Below are positions 7,777 through 17,553 of a stretch of DNA of 50,653 nt, piece by piece. The stretch's first letter is position 1; each line of letters opens with the position of its first letter. The translations under genes and the position numbers were made by a program. The DNA is from Clostridia bacterium. GTDB taxonomy: Bacteria; Bacillota; Clostridia; Oscillospirales; CAG-272. The stretch lies in contig JAFSMU010000033.1 of NCBI GenBank assembly GCA_017447775.1, positions 1-50,653 on the forward strand. Direction: 5' to 3'. Below the pieces are notes generated by a model, which saw nothing but the letters and a program-made list of their open reading frames with translations, had not been told where the DNA came from and made no database searches.

Positions 7777-8961
7777 ATGAAAAAATTTTTTGCAACCGAA
7801 TCGGTAACGGAAGGACATCCCGATAAACTGTGCGACCGCATTTCCGACTCGATTCTCGACAGCATCATCGAAAAGGACCCCGCGGCGCGCGTCGCGTGCG
7901 AAACGTTTGCAACGACGGGCATGGTCTGCGTTATGGGCGAGATCACAACAAGCGCGTGGGTGGACATCGAGCACACCGTAAGAGCCGCTATACGCGACAT
8001 CGGCTATGATCGCGCCGACTACGGCTTTGACGCAAATTCCTGCGCCGTGATAAGCTCCATTCACGAGCAGTCGCCCGATATCGCCATGGGCGTTGACAAG
8101 TGCTTCGAAGCCAAAAACGGCACGCAGACCGATAAGTACGACATCGGCGCGGGCGATCAGGGAATGGTATTCGGCTACGCCACAAACGAAACGAAAACGC
8201 TTATGCCTTTCGGGTACGTTACGGCGACGGAACTTTCAAAACGCCTGACTCACGTAAGAAAAGCGGGGATACTGAAATACCTCCGCCCCGACGGCAAAAC
8301 GCAGGTCACCGTCGAGTACGACAACGGCGTTCCCGTAAGACTTGACAATATCGTCGTATCGACGCAGCACGACCCCGACGTTTCGCTTGAAACGATCCGC
8401 GAGGATATAATCCGCGAGGTAATAAAGCCGACGATCGACGCAAAATTCATCGACGAAAACACGAAGATCTACGTCAATCCCACGGGGCGCTTCGTTATCG
8501 GCGGGCCGGCGGGCGACACCGGACTTACCGGGCGCAAGATCATCGTCGATACATACGGCGGCTACGGTCATCACGGCGGCGGCGCGTTCTCAGGCAAGGA
8601 CCCCACAAAAGTCGACCGCAGCGCAAGCTATGCGGCGCGCTACGTCGCAAAGAACGTCGTCGCGGCGGGACTTGCCGACCGCGCTGAAGTTCAGGTCGCA
8701 TACGCTATCGGCGTTGCACAGCCGCTGTGCGTGAACGTCGACACATTCGGCACGGGCAAAATCTCCGACGAGCAGATATCGAAGATATGCCGCGAAACGG
8801 TCGACCTTCGCCCCGCGGCGATCATCGACTACTTTGATTTGAGAAAGCCGATATATTCGTCGCTTTCGGCATACGGTCACTTTGGCAGAGAAGAGCTTGG
8901 CGTCCGCTGGGAGATGACCGACATCGCCGACGTGCTTTCTAAAAAAGCAGGCATAAGATAA
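7777..8961 (+). CDS. metK: S-adenosylmethionine synthase
   Basis: Makes S-adenosylmethionine from methionine and ATP in the cytoplasm. The 394-residue length is normal. Signatures are [20 protein letters not shown] at the N-terminus, [12 protein letters not shown] (residues about 125-136, signature 1), [19 protein letters not shown] (signature 2) and [12 protein letters not shown] near the C-terminus. An AAAAGGGGAAAAG ribosome site precedes the ATG. Control by the SAM-I riboswitch is direct feedback. The stop is followed by an unusual hairpin that also covers the next gene's ribosome site. Confidence 0.98.
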   Translation: MKKFFATESVTEGHPDKLCDRISDSILDSIIEKDPAARVACETFATTGMVCVMGEITTSAWVDIEHTVRAAIRDIGYDRADYGFDANSCAVISSIHEQSPDIAMGVDKCFEAKNGTQTDKYDIGAGDQGMVFGYATNETKTLMPFGYVTATELSKRLTHVRKAGILKYLRPDGKTQVTVEYDNGVPVRLDNIVVSTQHDPDVSLETIREDIIREVIKPTIDAKFIDENTKIYVNPTGRFVIGGPAGDTGLTGRKIIVDTYGGYGHHGGGAFSGKDPTKVDRSASYAARYVAKNVVAAGLADRAEVQVAYAIGVAQPLCVNVDTFGTGKISDEQISKICRETVDLRPAAIIDYFDLRKPIYSSLSAYGHFGREELGVRWEMTDIADVLSKKAGIR

Positions 8962-8966
8962 ATGAC

Positions 8967-9010
8967 AAAAAAACTCCTATCGTCATATTATTTAGCGAAA
9001 GGAGTTTTTT
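8967..9010 (+). promoter_or_regulatory. Terminator-like hairpin sequestering next gene's RBS
   Basis: AAAAAACTCCT (8968-8978) pairs perfectly over 11 bp with AGGAGTTTTTT (9000-9010), loop 21 bases. The 3' arm contains both the Shine-Dalgarno AGGAG and the T run, and the ATG follows at once at 9011. It can act as a weak terminator for metK and as an RBS lock for the 107-residue gene. Confidence 0.65.
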
Positions 9011-9334
9011 ATGAACGTATTTTTGAACATTTTACTCACTTTTTCGGTAGTTTACGGGTTTTACATCCTTTTTTTGGCGCTTTTGTCGTACCTTTCGCAA
9101 AACGAACTCGGGCGGTACGGCTTTTACCCCGATCAAGACGGCAACTATACCATATCGTGTGACGCCGACACGCTGGAATACCTTATCAGGTGCGCGCTTA
9201 TGGCGACGACGTTTGAGCGGTGCAAGATTTACGTGCGTGTTCGGGAAAACGACGATAAGGCTGATTTTATCGCCGAGAGGATGAGGCGCAGACACAAAAA
9301 AGTGATATTGCGGAGAGAGATAGATGGACGGTGA
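9011..9334 (+). CDS. Hypothetical single-pass membrane protein
   Basis: I do not recognise this 107-residue protein. It has one N-terminal hydrophobic segment (residues about 3-27, FLNILLTFSVVYGFYILFLALL), then a soluble part with TISCDADTLEYLIRCALMATTF, IYVRVRENDDKADFIAERM and a strongly basic end (RRRHKKVILRREIDGR). The soluble part probably faces the cytoplasm. The ATG at 9011 has AAAGGAG 5 bases upstream, locked in a hairpin. It overlaps the recD2 start by 11 bases, so the two are probably translated together. Confidence 0.7.
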   Translation: MNVFLNILLTFSVVYGFYILFLALLSYLSQNELGRYGFYPDQDGNYTISCDADTLEYLIRCALMATTFERCKIYVRVRENDDKADFIAERMRRRHKKVILRREIDGR

Positions 9335-11543
9335 AAGCAAGGAAATGAACAGGCTTGACGGAACGGTCGAGCGCGTCATATATTCAAACGAAGCAAACGG
9401 GTATTCCGTCTGCGAGCTTTTGACGTCCGACGGCGACACTGTAACGCTTGTCGGCACGATGCCGTTCATATCCGAGGGCGAAACGATAAGCGCCTGCGGC
9501 GAATTTGTGACGCACCCGACTTTCGGGCGGCAGTTCAAGGTCGAAACGTACGAAAAACAGCTTCCCGCAACGGAGAACGCGATACTGAAATATCTTTCGT
9601 CGGGCGCTGTGCGCGGCATCGGTCCGATAACGGCAAAGAAGATAGTCGAGCGGTACGCGCTTGACACTTTCGACGTGCTCGAAAAGCACCCGGAGTGGCT
9701 TTCCGAAATTCCCGGCGTTTCGGCGCGAAAGGCGCGCGAGATAGGCGAGAGCTTTGCCGAGCAGTTCGGAATGCGGAACGTGATGATGTTCTGCCGCGAC
9801 TTTTTCGGCCCGTCGCTGTCTGTCAAGATCTTCAAGGAGCTTGGCCCCGGGGCCGTGGACATAATAAAAGAAAACCCGTATATCCTGTGCGAGCGCGTGC
9901 CGGGCATCGGCTTTGACAAGGCGGACAGCGTGGCGCGCAGCGTCGGCGTCGGCAAAAATTCCGAAAACAGGATAGCCGCGGGCATAAAGTACGTTCTGAC
10001 GTACAACGCAAGCGAAAACGGCCACGTTTTCATCCCGCTTGAAAAGCTTGTGCCGACGGCAAACACGCTGCTCGGCTGCGGCGAGGACAGGATATTGTCG
10101 GTGCTGAAAAGCCGTGTCGAAACGGGCTTTTTCGTGCTCGAAAACGCGGATCGTCATCTGCGCGTTTACACCTCGGAGCTATACACCGAGGAAAAATACA
10201 TTGCGGACAAGCTGACGGAGCTTGAAAGCGTTTCTCATCCCGTCGGAATAGCCGACCTTGACGCGCTTATCGAGAAAACCGAGATCGAAAACGGCATCGT
10301 TTACGAAACGCTCCAGCGCCGCGCCATTGAGGGCGCCGTCACAAATTCCGTATTTCTTTTGACGGGCGGCCCCGGTACGGGCAAGACGACGGTCGTGCGC
10401 GCCATCATACGCATACTTGAAACGATGGGGCTTGATCTTGCGCTCTGCGCTCCGACAGGGCGCGCCGCAAAGCGAATGTCGCAGGCGGCGGGCAGGGAAG
10501 CAAAGACTATACACCGTATGCTTGAAATGAACTACGGCGAGGACGGGGAGCTTACGTTCTCGCGCAACGAAAAAAATCCGCTCGACGCCGACGTCATCAT
10601 AATGGACGAGGCCTCGATGGTCGATATCGACGTCATGTTCGCGCTCCTTCGCGCAATAAGGACGACGTCGCGCTTTATCCTTATCGGCGACGCAAACCAG
10701 CTCCCGCCCGTCGGAGCCGGGTATGTTTTCCGCGATATGCTTGATTCAGACAGATTTACGACAGTCGAGCTTTCAAAAATATTCCGTCAGGCAGAGGAAA
10801 GCTATATCGTCGTCAACGCGCACTCGATAAACCGCGGCGAGTATATGGAGCTTTCCCACCGCGACAGCGACTTCTTCTTTCTGCGCCGCCAAAGCGACGC
10901 CGAAACGGTGCAGACGATAGTCGATCTGTGCGCGTCAAGGCTGCCCGCAAGGTACGGAATAAGCGTTTACGACGGCATTCAGGTCATCACTCCGTCGCGC
11001 AAGGGCGAGGCGGGAACGGAGGCGCTGAACTACCGCCTTCAAGCCGCGATAAACCCGCCGTCACCGAAAAAGCGCGAGAAGAGATTTCCCGGCGGCACTA
11101 TCCGCGAGGGCGACAAGGTGATGCAGATAAAGAACAACTACGACATCGCCTGGCGCCGCGAAAACGAGGAGGGAAGCGGGATTTTCAACGGCGACATCGG
11201 GTACGTTCTGCGTATTGAAAACGACGAGGAGTGCGTTGAGATAGATTTTGACGGCAAGATCGCCGAGTACGATTTTTCAATGCTTGACGAGCTTGAACTC
11301 GCCTATGCGATAACCGTTCACAAATCGCAGGGCAGCGAATATAACACCGTCATAATCCCGCTTTACAGATACTCGCCGAAACTGCTTACGCGCAATCTGC
11401 TTTACACCGCCGTCACCCGCGCGCAGACGATGATGATACTTGTGGGCGACGAGGAGATATCGAGAATGATGATAGACAACGACAGAAAGACAAAGCGCTA
11501 CACGGGACTGCGCGAAAAGCTTGAAGATTATGAAGGTACTTGA
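9324..11543 (+). CDS. recD2: RecD2-type ATP-dependent DNA helicase
   Basis: SF1B 5'-3' DNA helicase of the RecD2 (RecD-like, no RecBC partner) type, 739 residues, involved in DNA repair and replication restart in Firmicutes. It has an N-terminal OB-like part, helix-hairpin-helix units (IRGIGPITAKKIVERY and EIPGVSARKAREI, residues about 90-150), Walker A GGPGTGKTT near 348, DEAS box (IIMDEASMVD) near 423, GDANQLPPVG, and the C-terminal UvrD-like block AITVHKSQGSEYNTVIIPL with YTAVTRAQ. The start at 9324 is preceded by GGAGAGAG; an in-frame ATG at 9345 is an alternative. It overlaps comF by 14 bases. Confidence 0.95.
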   Translation: MDGESKEMNRLDGTVERVIYSNEANGYSVCELLTSDGDTVTLVGTMPFISEGETISACGEFVTHPTFGRQFKVETYEKQLPATENAILKYLSSGAVRGIGPITAKKIVERYALDTFDVLEKHPEWLSEIPGVSARKAREIGESFAEQFGMRNVMMFCRDFFGPSLSVKIFKELGPGAVDIIKENPYILCERVPGIGFDKADSVARSVGVGKNSENRIAAGIKYVLTYNASENGHVFIPLEKLVPTANTLLGCGEDRILSVLKSRVETGFFVLENADRHLRVYTSELYTEEKYIADKLTELESVSHPVGIADLDALIEKTEIENGIVYETLQRRAIEGAVTNSVFLLTGGPGTGKTTVVRAIIRILETMGLDLALCAPTGRAAKRMSQAAGREAKTIHRMLEMNYGEDGELTFSRNEKNPLDADVIIMDEASMVDIDVMFALLRAIRTTSRFILIGDANQLPPVGAGYVFRDMLDSDRFTTVELSKIFRQAEESYIVVNAHSINRGEYMELSHRDSDFFFLRRQSDAETVQTIVDLCASRLPARYGISVYDGIQVITPSRKGEAGTEALNYRLQAAINPPSPKKREKRFPGGTIREGDKVMQIKNNYDIAWRRENEEGSGIFNGDIGYVLRIENDEECVEIDFDGKIAEYDFSMLDELELAYAITVHKSQGSEYNTVIIPLYRYSPKLLTRNLLYTAVTRAQTMMILVGDEEISRMMIDNDRKTKRYTGLREKLEDYEGT

Positions 11544-12234
11544 CGCTGTTATCGGAATGATATTCCCGCGCACGTGCGCCGTTTGCGGCGAGCGGGCGGA
11601 TGCTGAGTCGGGGTATGCTCTGTGCGGCGCGTGCCGTAACACGTTTGAACTTGAAAAGATCAGCCGATGCGCCGAGTGCGGCAAGCCGAGCAAAGACTGC
11701 CGCTGCCGCCCGAGCGTGTACTACCGCAAAAACACGGAATATATCCACTTGATCGAGTATAAAAGCGAGTTTTCAAAGCGGCTTATTTTCTCGCTCAAAC
11801 GGCGCGGACTCCGACCGACGGTCGATTTTCTCGCGGGAGAGCTTGCAAAAGCCGTCGCCCAAAGGGAAGACATATCATACGTCGCTTTTGCGCCGCGATC
11901 AAAAAGCTCGGTCGGCGAGTACGGCTTCGATCAGTCAAAACTGCTTGCGCGTGCGCTTGCAAAGAAACTTTACGCGCGGTTCGTTCCGCTCATTTCGCAT
12001 ACAAAGCGAAGCGTTGAACAGAAAACTCTGGGGCTGTCCGGCAGAGTCGATAACGCCGCCGACAGCTACTCTCTTTCAAAAAACAAGGCGGTGCAGGGGA
12101 CGCTTATCATCGTCGATGACGTTATCACAAGCGGCGCGACGGCGAAAACGCTTTGCGAACTCGGTGAATTTGCGGGCGCGGAAAGGATAATCGTTCTTAC
12201 GGTGGCAAAAACCGCAGCGCACAAAAATTTTTGA
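11530..12234 (+). CDS. comF: ComF family phosphoribosyltransferase-like protein
   Basis: A 234-residue ComF-type protein. The N-terminal zinc-finger cysteines are CAVC near residue 16, CGAC, then CAECGKPSKDCRC. The C-terminal half carries the PRPP loop LIIVDDVITSGATAKT near residue 193. ComF proteins take part in DNA uptake and possibly replication-fork repair; their enzymatic activity is uncertain. I start it at the ATG at 11530, inside the recD2 end; a TTG at 11521 in the same frame is possible. No strong Shine-Dalgarno is present, so translational coupling to recD2 is likely. Other competence genes are absent here. Confidence 0.9.
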   Translation: MKVLDAVIGMIFPRTCAVCGERADAESGYALCGACRNTFELEKISRCAECGKPSKDCRCRPSVYYRKNTEYIHLIEYKSEFSKRLIFSLKRRGLRPTVDFLAGELAKAVAQREDISYVAFAPRSKSSVGEYGFDQSKLLARALAKKLYARFVPLISHTKRSVEQKTLGLSGRVDNAADSYSLSKNKAVQGTLIIVDDVITSGATAKTLCELGEFAGAERIIVLTVAKTAAHKNF

Positions 12235-12242
12235 CTGATATG

Positions 12243-12271
12243 TTGACAAAGATATATTTTTGTGTTATGAT
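12243..12271 (+). promoter_or_regulatory. Promoter of the 48-residue membrane peptide gene
   Basis: TTGACA (12243-12248), 17 bases, TATGAT (12266-12271). It begins 9 bases after the comF stop, so the next small gene has its own strong transcript. Confidence 0.85.
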
Positions 12272-12317
12272 ATATAAGTAAAATAATATACGCATCTGCG
12301 TTATGGGGAGATAAGAT

Positions 12318-12464
12318 ATGAACGCATCCGAAGAAAAGAAGAAACTCACACCCGCACAGAAAAAGGAAATTTGGGAAAATGTAAGAATGGGTATCATTCT
12401 TCTGTGCATGAGCGCACCGTTCATTTTCCTTATCATAATGTGCATCAGTTATTTTGTAAGATAA
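12318..12464 (+). CDS. 48-residue membrane peptide, unknown
   Basis: A small gene not belonging to any family I recognise. The protein starts MNASEEKKKLTPAQKKEIWE, a charged amphipathic head of about 24 residues, followed by one hydrophobic helix (GIILLCMSAPFIFLIIMCISYF) and ends in VR. GGGGAG lies 7 bases before the ATG. A consensus promoter upstream and a clear terminator 4 bases after the stop frame it as a single-gene transcript, which argues strongly that it is real. The head resembles a cytoplasmic coiled or docking segment. Its function is unknown. Confidence 0.8.
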   Translation: MNASEEKKKLTPAQKKEIWENVRMGIILLCMSAPFIFLIIMCISYFVR

Positions 12465-12467
12465 CGG

Positions 12468-12494
12468 AAAAACGGCGCTTGTCGCCGTTTTTTT
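12468..12494 (+). terminator. Terminator of the 48-residue peptide gene
   Basis: AAAAACGGCG and CGCCGTTTTTTT form the stem, loop CTTGT, followed by a T tract. The cotH ribosome site GGAGG starts about 8 bases later, so some read-through may feed cotH. Confidence 0.85.
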
Positions 12495-12511
12495 GCTTTT
12501 TGGAGGTTTTT

Positions 12512-14428
12512 ATGAAGAAAATCAGGCTTATTTGCGCCATTCTCGCGGCTGTTTTTCTGTTCGGAACGCTGACTTTCGTCGGCGCCGCGGGCACGCAGGA
12601 AGAGGCTGTATCGTATATTGAGCCCAGCGGCAAGGCGATCTTTTTCCCCGCGGGCGTCGACCTTACGCACCTTAAAGTCAACATTGACGCCGACTCGTAC
12701 TCGATCGGCGACGGCGAGGACGTGCCTTTTTCAAGCGGCGACTTTATCGACGTAACGCCGGGCAAATCGCTTGACACGTACAAAAACGACTGCTATAAGG
12801 TCAAATTCAAAAAGGGCGCGAAAACAACGGAATATACCTTTATGACGCTTTCCGCGATCCCGACGGTGTTTATCGAAACGTCGGCGGGGATAAACTATAT
12901 CAACTCAAACAAAGAATACCGCGATAAAAACGCGACAATCCTTATTTGCGACGGTAGCGGGGAGGTTGTTTACAGCGACGAAAAAGAGGAAAAAACGTCC
13001 GAGATCAAGGGGCGCGGCAACGCCACGTGGGGCTATGCCAAAAAGCCGTACCAGATAAAGCTCGGCAAAAAGACGGACCTTTTCGGTATGGGAAAGGCAA
13101 AATCGTGGATTTTGCTCGCAAACTACATTGACGAATCGAATCTGAGAAACGCCGTGTCATACGAGGTCGCCGAGGCGATGGGTTTGCCGTTTACGCCGAA
13201 GTCGGTGTTCGTCAACCTTTACATTGACGATGAATTTTACGGGCTGTATCAGCTTATCGAAAAGACGCAGATAGGCGACAACAGAATTGAGATCTTCGAC
13301 CTTGAAGAAGAGACAGACAAGATAAACGCGGGAGTTGACTACGACGAGCTTGACATTATGACAACGCACGCTTATGGCAACCCAAACCTCAGATTTGCAA
13401 CTTACGTCGACGGGATAAAAGACCCCGAGGACATCACGGGCGGATATCTTGTGGAGCTTGATAACCTCTACTACTACCGCGAAAAATGCTATTTCCAGAC
13501 GGCGCACGGCAATACCTACGTCGTAAAATCGCCCGAAAACGCCAGCCGCGCGCAGATGGAGTACATCTCAAACCTCATCTCTGAGGCGGAGGACGCGATA
13601 TACAGCCCGAGCGGGTACAATTTCAAAGGCAAGCACTACTCGGAGTATTTCGACGTCGAATCGCTTGTGCAGCTTTATATGGCGTTTGAAATGACGAAAA
13701 ACTGGGACAGCTACGTCGGCAGTACGTTCTTCTATAAGGACAAAGACGACGGCGATAGCGTATCGAAGATATACTCCGGCCCCGTCTGGGATTTTGACAA
13801 CACATACGGAAATCAGGCGCAGGGGGACTTTCACACGGACAAAACGGGGCTTTGGGCAGGCGAACAAAAACGCGGCGACAAGTACCACTTCGGTATGCAC
13901 CTGATCGCTCACACGGAGCTTTGGGATAAGCTTTCGTATTACTGCAGAATTGCCGCCGAGCGCACGTATGAAATGCTTGCCGAGGGCGGATTTATCGACA
14001 AGACGGTCGAGAAGATATATAACAGCGTTGCCGCTGATAAACAGCGCTGGAAGTCGGTGCGCCCGGGGACTTTTTCATACCTTGGCGACACGACGGACAC
14101 CGTGCTTGGCTTCCTTACCGACTTTATGAAAGAGCGCGCGGACGGGCTTTACAGGTATTTTGTCGGCGGCGAGCCGCCGAAGGTCAGCGACTTTACGACG
14201 ACGTCAACAACGGAGGTAACAGAGCCGCAGATAGAACCGACGGAGCCGACGGGAACGGCGATGCCGACAGAACCGACGACGCCGTCAAGCGAGCCTGCGC
14301 CGACGGAAACGACAGCTCCCGCAAAAACGGGCGGGTGCGGCGCCGGGATATCGGCAGTCACCGTACTGCCCGCGGCGGCGATAATATTTGCCGTCAGAAA
14401 GAAAAAAAGCGAGGATGACAATGGATAA
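12512..14428 (+). CDS. Exported CotH-like kinase, C-terminally membrane anchored
   Basis: A 638-residue surface protein. It begins with a signal peptide (MKKIRLICAILAAVFLFGTL, cleavage near VGAAG), then a short beta-rich domain, then a CotH kinase domain (about residues 150-590) with KGRGNATWGYAKKPYQIKLG, LFGMGKAKSWILLANY and the catalytic-type block GPVWDFDNTYG near 423. CotH proteins phosphorylate secreted or spore-coat proteins. A Thr/Pro/Glu-rich linker (about 562-610) leads to TGGCGAG, a hydrophobic helix and the tail [11 protein letters not shown], so the enzyme stays on the outer face of the membrane. I start it at 12512, after GGAGG; an upstream extension of the frame runs across the small gene and is not coding. 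It overlaps purB by 8 bases. Confidence 0.9.
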   Translation: MKKIRLICAILAAVFLFGTLTFVGAAGTQEEAVSYIEPSGKAIFFPAGVDLTHLKVNIDADSYSIGDGEDVPFSSGDFIDVTPGKSLDTYKNDCYKVKFKKGAKTTEYTFMTLSAIPTVFIETSAGINYINSNKEYRDKNATILICDGSGEVVYSDEKEEKTSEIKGRGNATWGYAKKPYQIKLGKKTDLFGMGKAKSWILLANYIDESNLRNAVSYEVAEAMGLPFTPKSVFVNLYIDDEFYGLYQLIEKTQIGDNRIEIFDLEEETDKINAGVDYDELDIMTTHAYGNPNLRFATYVDGIKDPEDITGGYLVELDNLYYYREKCYFQTAHGNTYVVKSPENASRAQMEYISNLISEAEDAIYSPSGYNFKGKHYSEYFDVESLVQLYMAFEMTKNWDSYVGSTFFYKDKDDGDSVSKIYSGPVWDFDNTYGNQAQGDFHTDKTGLWAGEQKRGDKYHFGMHLIAHTELWDKLSYYCRIAAERTYEMLAEGGFIDKTVEKIYNSVAADKQRWKSVRPGTFSYLGDTTDTVLGFLTDFMKERADGLYRYFVGGEPPKVSDFTTTSTTEVTEPQIEPTEPTGTAMPTEPTTPSSEPAPTETTAPAKTGGCGAGISAVTVLPAAAIIFAVRKKKSEDDNG

Positions 14429-15854
14429 TCACGATAGATACGTTTCGCCTTTTTCAACGCGCTACGCGTCGGACGAAATGCAGCATATCTTTTCAGATAA
14501 TTTCAAATTCAGCACGTGGCGAAGACTCTGGGTGGCGCTTGCAAAAGCCGAGCGCGCGCTGGGACTTTCGATAACGGATGAGCAGATAGCGGAGCTTGAA
14601 GCTCACGTTGATGACATAAACTACGACGTCGCGGAGATGCGCGAGAGAGAAGTGCGCCACGACGTTATGAGCCACGTTTACGCTTACGGCGTTCAGTGTC
14701 CCGGTGCGGCGGGGATAATCCACCTCGGCGCAACGTCGTGCTACGTCGGCGACAATACGGACGTTGTGATTTTGCGCGAAGCGTCGCGCATAGTGCTGAA
14801 AAAAACGGCGGCGGTGCTGAAAAATCTCGCATCATTTGCAAAAAAATATAAAGATATGCCGTGCCTTGCGTACACGCATCTCCAGCCCGCACAGCTGACG
14901 ACGGTCGGCAAGCGCGCGACGCTTTGGATGAACGAGCTTATAATGGACGTTGAAAACCTCGAGTTCCAGCTCTCGCACCTGTCTTTGCTCGGTCAGAAGG
15001 GCACGACGGGAACGCAGGCGAGCTTTATGGAGCTTTTCGACGGCGACGGCGAAAAGGTCGTGCGTCTTGAAAAAATGATAGCCGAAGAAATGGGATTCGA
15101 TAGGTGCGTGCCTGTTTCGGGGCAGACGTACTCGCGCAAGGTCGACGCGTATTTCCTTTCGGCTTTATCGGGAATAGCGCAAAGCGCGTCGAAATTCGCA
15201 AACGATATGCGCCTGCTTCAATCGTTTGAAGAAATGGAAGAGCCGTTTGAAAAAAGTCAGATCGGCTCGTCGGCGATGCCGTACAAGCGCAACCCCATGC
15301 GCTGCGAGCGTATCTGCGCGCTTGCGCGCTACGTAATGACGGACGCGCAAAACCCGGCGCTCACCGCATCTGTTCAGTGGTTTGAGCGCACCCTTGACGA
15401 CAGCGCAAATCGCCGCATCGCCGTTGCCGAGGCGTTCCTCGGCGTCGACGCGATACTGAATATATATATCAACGTAACGTCGGGACTTGTTGTTAACGAC
15501 AAGGTCATAGAGCGGCGCGTTATGGAAAAACTGCCGTTTATGGCGACGGAAAACATTATGATGGAAGCCGTGCGCTGCGGCGGCAACAGGCAGACGCTTC
15601 ACGAGGCGCTTCGCGTTCATTCTCAGGCGGCGGCGACGCGCGTCAAAAAGGAAGGCGGGGAAAACGACCTTATATCGCGCATTGCAAACGATCCGCAGTT
15701 CTCTTTGAGCGAGGATGAAATACGGCGCGAGCTTGAACCGAAAAAATATATCGGCAGGTGCGTTTCTCAGGTCGATGAATTCATAGCCGATATCGCCGCG
15801 CCTATAATTGAAAAGTACGGAAAAGAAGATATATCATACGAGCTGAAAGTCTGA
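14421..15854 (+). CDS. purB: Adenylosuccinate lyase
   Basis: Cytoplasmic fumarase-superfamily enzyme acting at two steps of purine synthesis: SAICAR to AICAR and adenylosuccinate to AMP. It has 477 residues, a normal length. Visible features are the N-terminal SRY-type start ([13 protein letters not shown]), [12 protein letters not shown] with the catalytic-type His region, [19 protein letters not shown] and the superfamily signature [11 protein letters not shown] near residue 284. The ATG at 14421 sits inside the cotH end, with GAGG 6 bases upstream. This is better than a start at 14388, which would overlap cotH more and lacks a site. fhs follows after 13 bases. Confidence 0.97.
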   Translation: MDNHDRYVSPFSTRYASDEMQHIFSDNFKFSTWRRLWVALAKAERALGLSITDEQIAELEAHVDDINYDVAEMREREVRHDVMSHVYAYGVQCPGAAGIIHLGATSCYVGDNTDVVILREASRIVLKKTAAVLKNLASFAKKYKDMPCLAYTHLQPAQLTTVGKRATLWMNELIMDVENLEFQLSHLSLLGQKGTTGTQASFMELFDGDGEKVVRLEKMIAEEMGFDRCVPVSGQTYSRKVDAYFLSALSGIAQSASKFANDMRLLQSFEEMEEPFEKSQIGSSAMPYKRNPMRCERICALARYVMTDAQNPALTASVQWFERTLDDSANRRIAVAEAFLGVDAILNIYINVTSGLVVNDKVIERRVMEKLPFMATENIMMEAVRCGGNRQTLHEALRVHSQAAATRVKKEGGENDLISRIANDPQFSLSEDEIRRELEPKKYIGRCVSQVDEFIADIAAPIIEKYGKEDISYELKV

Positions 15855-15867
15855 TTTTGAGGTAAAA

Positions 15868-17541
15868 ATGAACTACAAAACCGATATCGAGATAGCGCAG
15901 GCGTGCAAAATGCGTGAAATATACGACGTGGCAAGGTCGGCAGGCATCGATGATGAATTTATCGAGCCTTACGGAAAATACAAGGCGAAGATCGACTTGT
16001 CGTTTGTCGGCAAAAACGCCGCTCGGCGCGCAAAACTCGTGCTTGTGACGGCGATAACTCCGACGCCCGCGGGCGAGGGCAAGACAACGACGACGATCGG
16101 CCTTGCCGACGGACTTCGCAAAATAGGGAAGAGGTCTGTTGTTGCTCTCCGCGAGCCCTCCCTTGGCCCCGTGTTCGGAATAAAGGGCGGCGCCGCCGGC
16201 GGCGGGTATGCCCAAGTCGTTCCGATGGAGGACATAAATCTGCATTTCACGGGCGATTTTCACGCGATAGGCGCGGCGATCAACCTGCTTGCCGCGATGA
16301 TAGACAACCACATCCACCAGGGCAACGCCCTCGGGATCGATCCGCGCAAAATAACGTGGCGGCGCGCGCTCGATATGAACGACAGACAGCTCCGCTCGAT
16401 CGTCGACGGGCTTGGCGGCAAAGCAAACGGAACGCCGCGCGAGGACGGATTTGACATCACTGTCGCAAGCGAAATTATGGCGGTGTTCTGCCTTTGCGAG
16501 TCGATATCCGACTTGAAGGAGCGCCTCTCTCGCATCGTCGTCGGCTACACTTATGACGATAAACCGGTTACGGCGGGGCAGATCGGCGCTGTCGGCGCGA
16601 TGGCGGCGCTGCTTAAAGACGCGATAAAACCGAACCTTGTGCAAACGCTTGAAGGCACGCCCGCGCTCGTTCACGGCGGGCCGTTTGCCAATATAGCACA
16701 CGGGTGCAACTCGGTCATCGCTACGAAAACGGCGCTCGCCCTCGGCGAATACGCCGTGACGGAGGCGGGATTCGGCGCCGATCTCGGAGCCGAAAAATTC
16801 CTCGACATCAAGTGCCGCAAATCGGGACTTGAGCCTGACGCCGTTGTCGTCGTTGCGACGGTGCGCGCGCTGAAAATGCATGGCGGCGCAAAGAAAACCG
16901 AGCTTGAAAAAGAGGATATCGCGGCGCTTGACGCGGGACTACCGAATCTTTTGCGCCACGTGTCGAATATCAAAGACGTGTTCGGACTTCCGTGCGTCGT
17001 GGCTGTAAACCGCTTCCCGACGGATAGTGACGGGGAGATCGATTTCATAATCGAAAAGTGCTGCGAACTCGGCGTTGACGCGGTTTTATCTACCGTGTGG
17101 GCTGACGGCGGCGACGGCGGGGCAGAGCTTGCGCGGCGCGTTGTAAAGCTATGCGAGACGCCGCGTAATTTCCGTTTTGCATACGACGAAAAGGCACCGA
17201 TAGCTGAAAAAATCGAAACGATAGTGAAAAAAATCTACGGCGGGGAGGGCGTTTCGTTCTCCGCCGCGGCGAAAAAGGATATTGATAAACTGACATCCCT
17301 CGGCTTCGGGGAGCTTCCCGTTTGCATGGCAAAGACGCAGTACAGCTTTTCCGACGACGCCACAAAGCTCGGCGCGCCGAGCGGCTTTACCGTAAACGTC
17401 CGCTCTGTCAAAGTGTCGGCGGGAGCGGGATTTATCGTAGCACTCACGGGCGACATCATGACGATGCCGGGACTTCCCAAAGTGCCTGCGGCGCAAAACA
17501 TCGACGTTGACGACAGCGGCAAAATTTCAGGCCTGTTTTGA
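15868..17541 (+). CDS. fhs: Formate--tetrahydrofolate ligase
   Basis: Joins formate to tetrahydrofolate with ATP to give 10-formyl-THF, the one-carbon donor for purine synthesis and, in acetogens, the Wood-Ljungdahl methyl branch. The 557-residue length is typical. Key blocks are the ATP loop [20 protein letters not shown] near residue 66, [33 protein letters not shown], and [18 protein letters not shown] precedes the ATG. It lies between purB and pyrR with gaps of 13 and 12 bases, so it belongs to a nucleotide/one-carbon operon. Nothing else of the Wood-Ljungdahl pathway is in the window. Confidence 0.98.
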   Translation: MNYKTDIEIAQACKMREIYDVARSAGIDDEFIEPYGKYKAKIDLSFVGKNAARRAKLVLVTAITPTPAGEGKTTTTIGLADGLRKIGKRSVVALREPSLGPVFGIKGGAAGGGYAQVVPMEDINLHFTGDFHAIGAAINLLAAMIDNHIHQGNALGIDPRKITWRRALDMNDRQLRSIVDGLGGKANGTPREDGFDITVASEIMAVFCLCESISDLKERLSRIVVGYTYDDKPVTAGQIGAVGAMAALLKDAIKPNLVQTLEGTPALVHGGPFANIAHGCNSVIATKTALALGEYAVTEAGFGADLGAEKFLDIKCRKSGLEPDAVVVVATVRALKMHGGAKKTELEKEDIAALDAGLPNLLRHVSNIKDVFGLPCVVAVNRFPTDSDGEIDFIIEKCCELGVDAVLSTVWADGGDGGAELARRVVKLCETPRNFRFAYDEKAPIAEKIETIVKKIYGGEGVSFSAAAKKDIDKLTSLGFGELPVCMAKTQYSFSDDATKLGAPSGFTVNVRSVKVSAGAGFIVALTGDIMTMPGLPKVPAAQNIDVDDSGKISGLF

Positions 17542-17553
17542 TGAGGTGACATT

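Noticed and set aside
8962..9162. A 66-residue frame starting right after metK
   Set aside because: It runs through the hairpin in another frame and has no ribosome site. The gene at 9011 does.
12371..12511. A 47-residue N-terminal extension of the CotH-like protein
   Set aside because: It overlaps the small peptide gene and a terminator; the signal peptide begins at the ATG at 12512 after GGAGG.
15802..16881. A 359-residue minus-strand open frame
   Set aside because: It is a shadow of fhs and the end of purB; no start signal.
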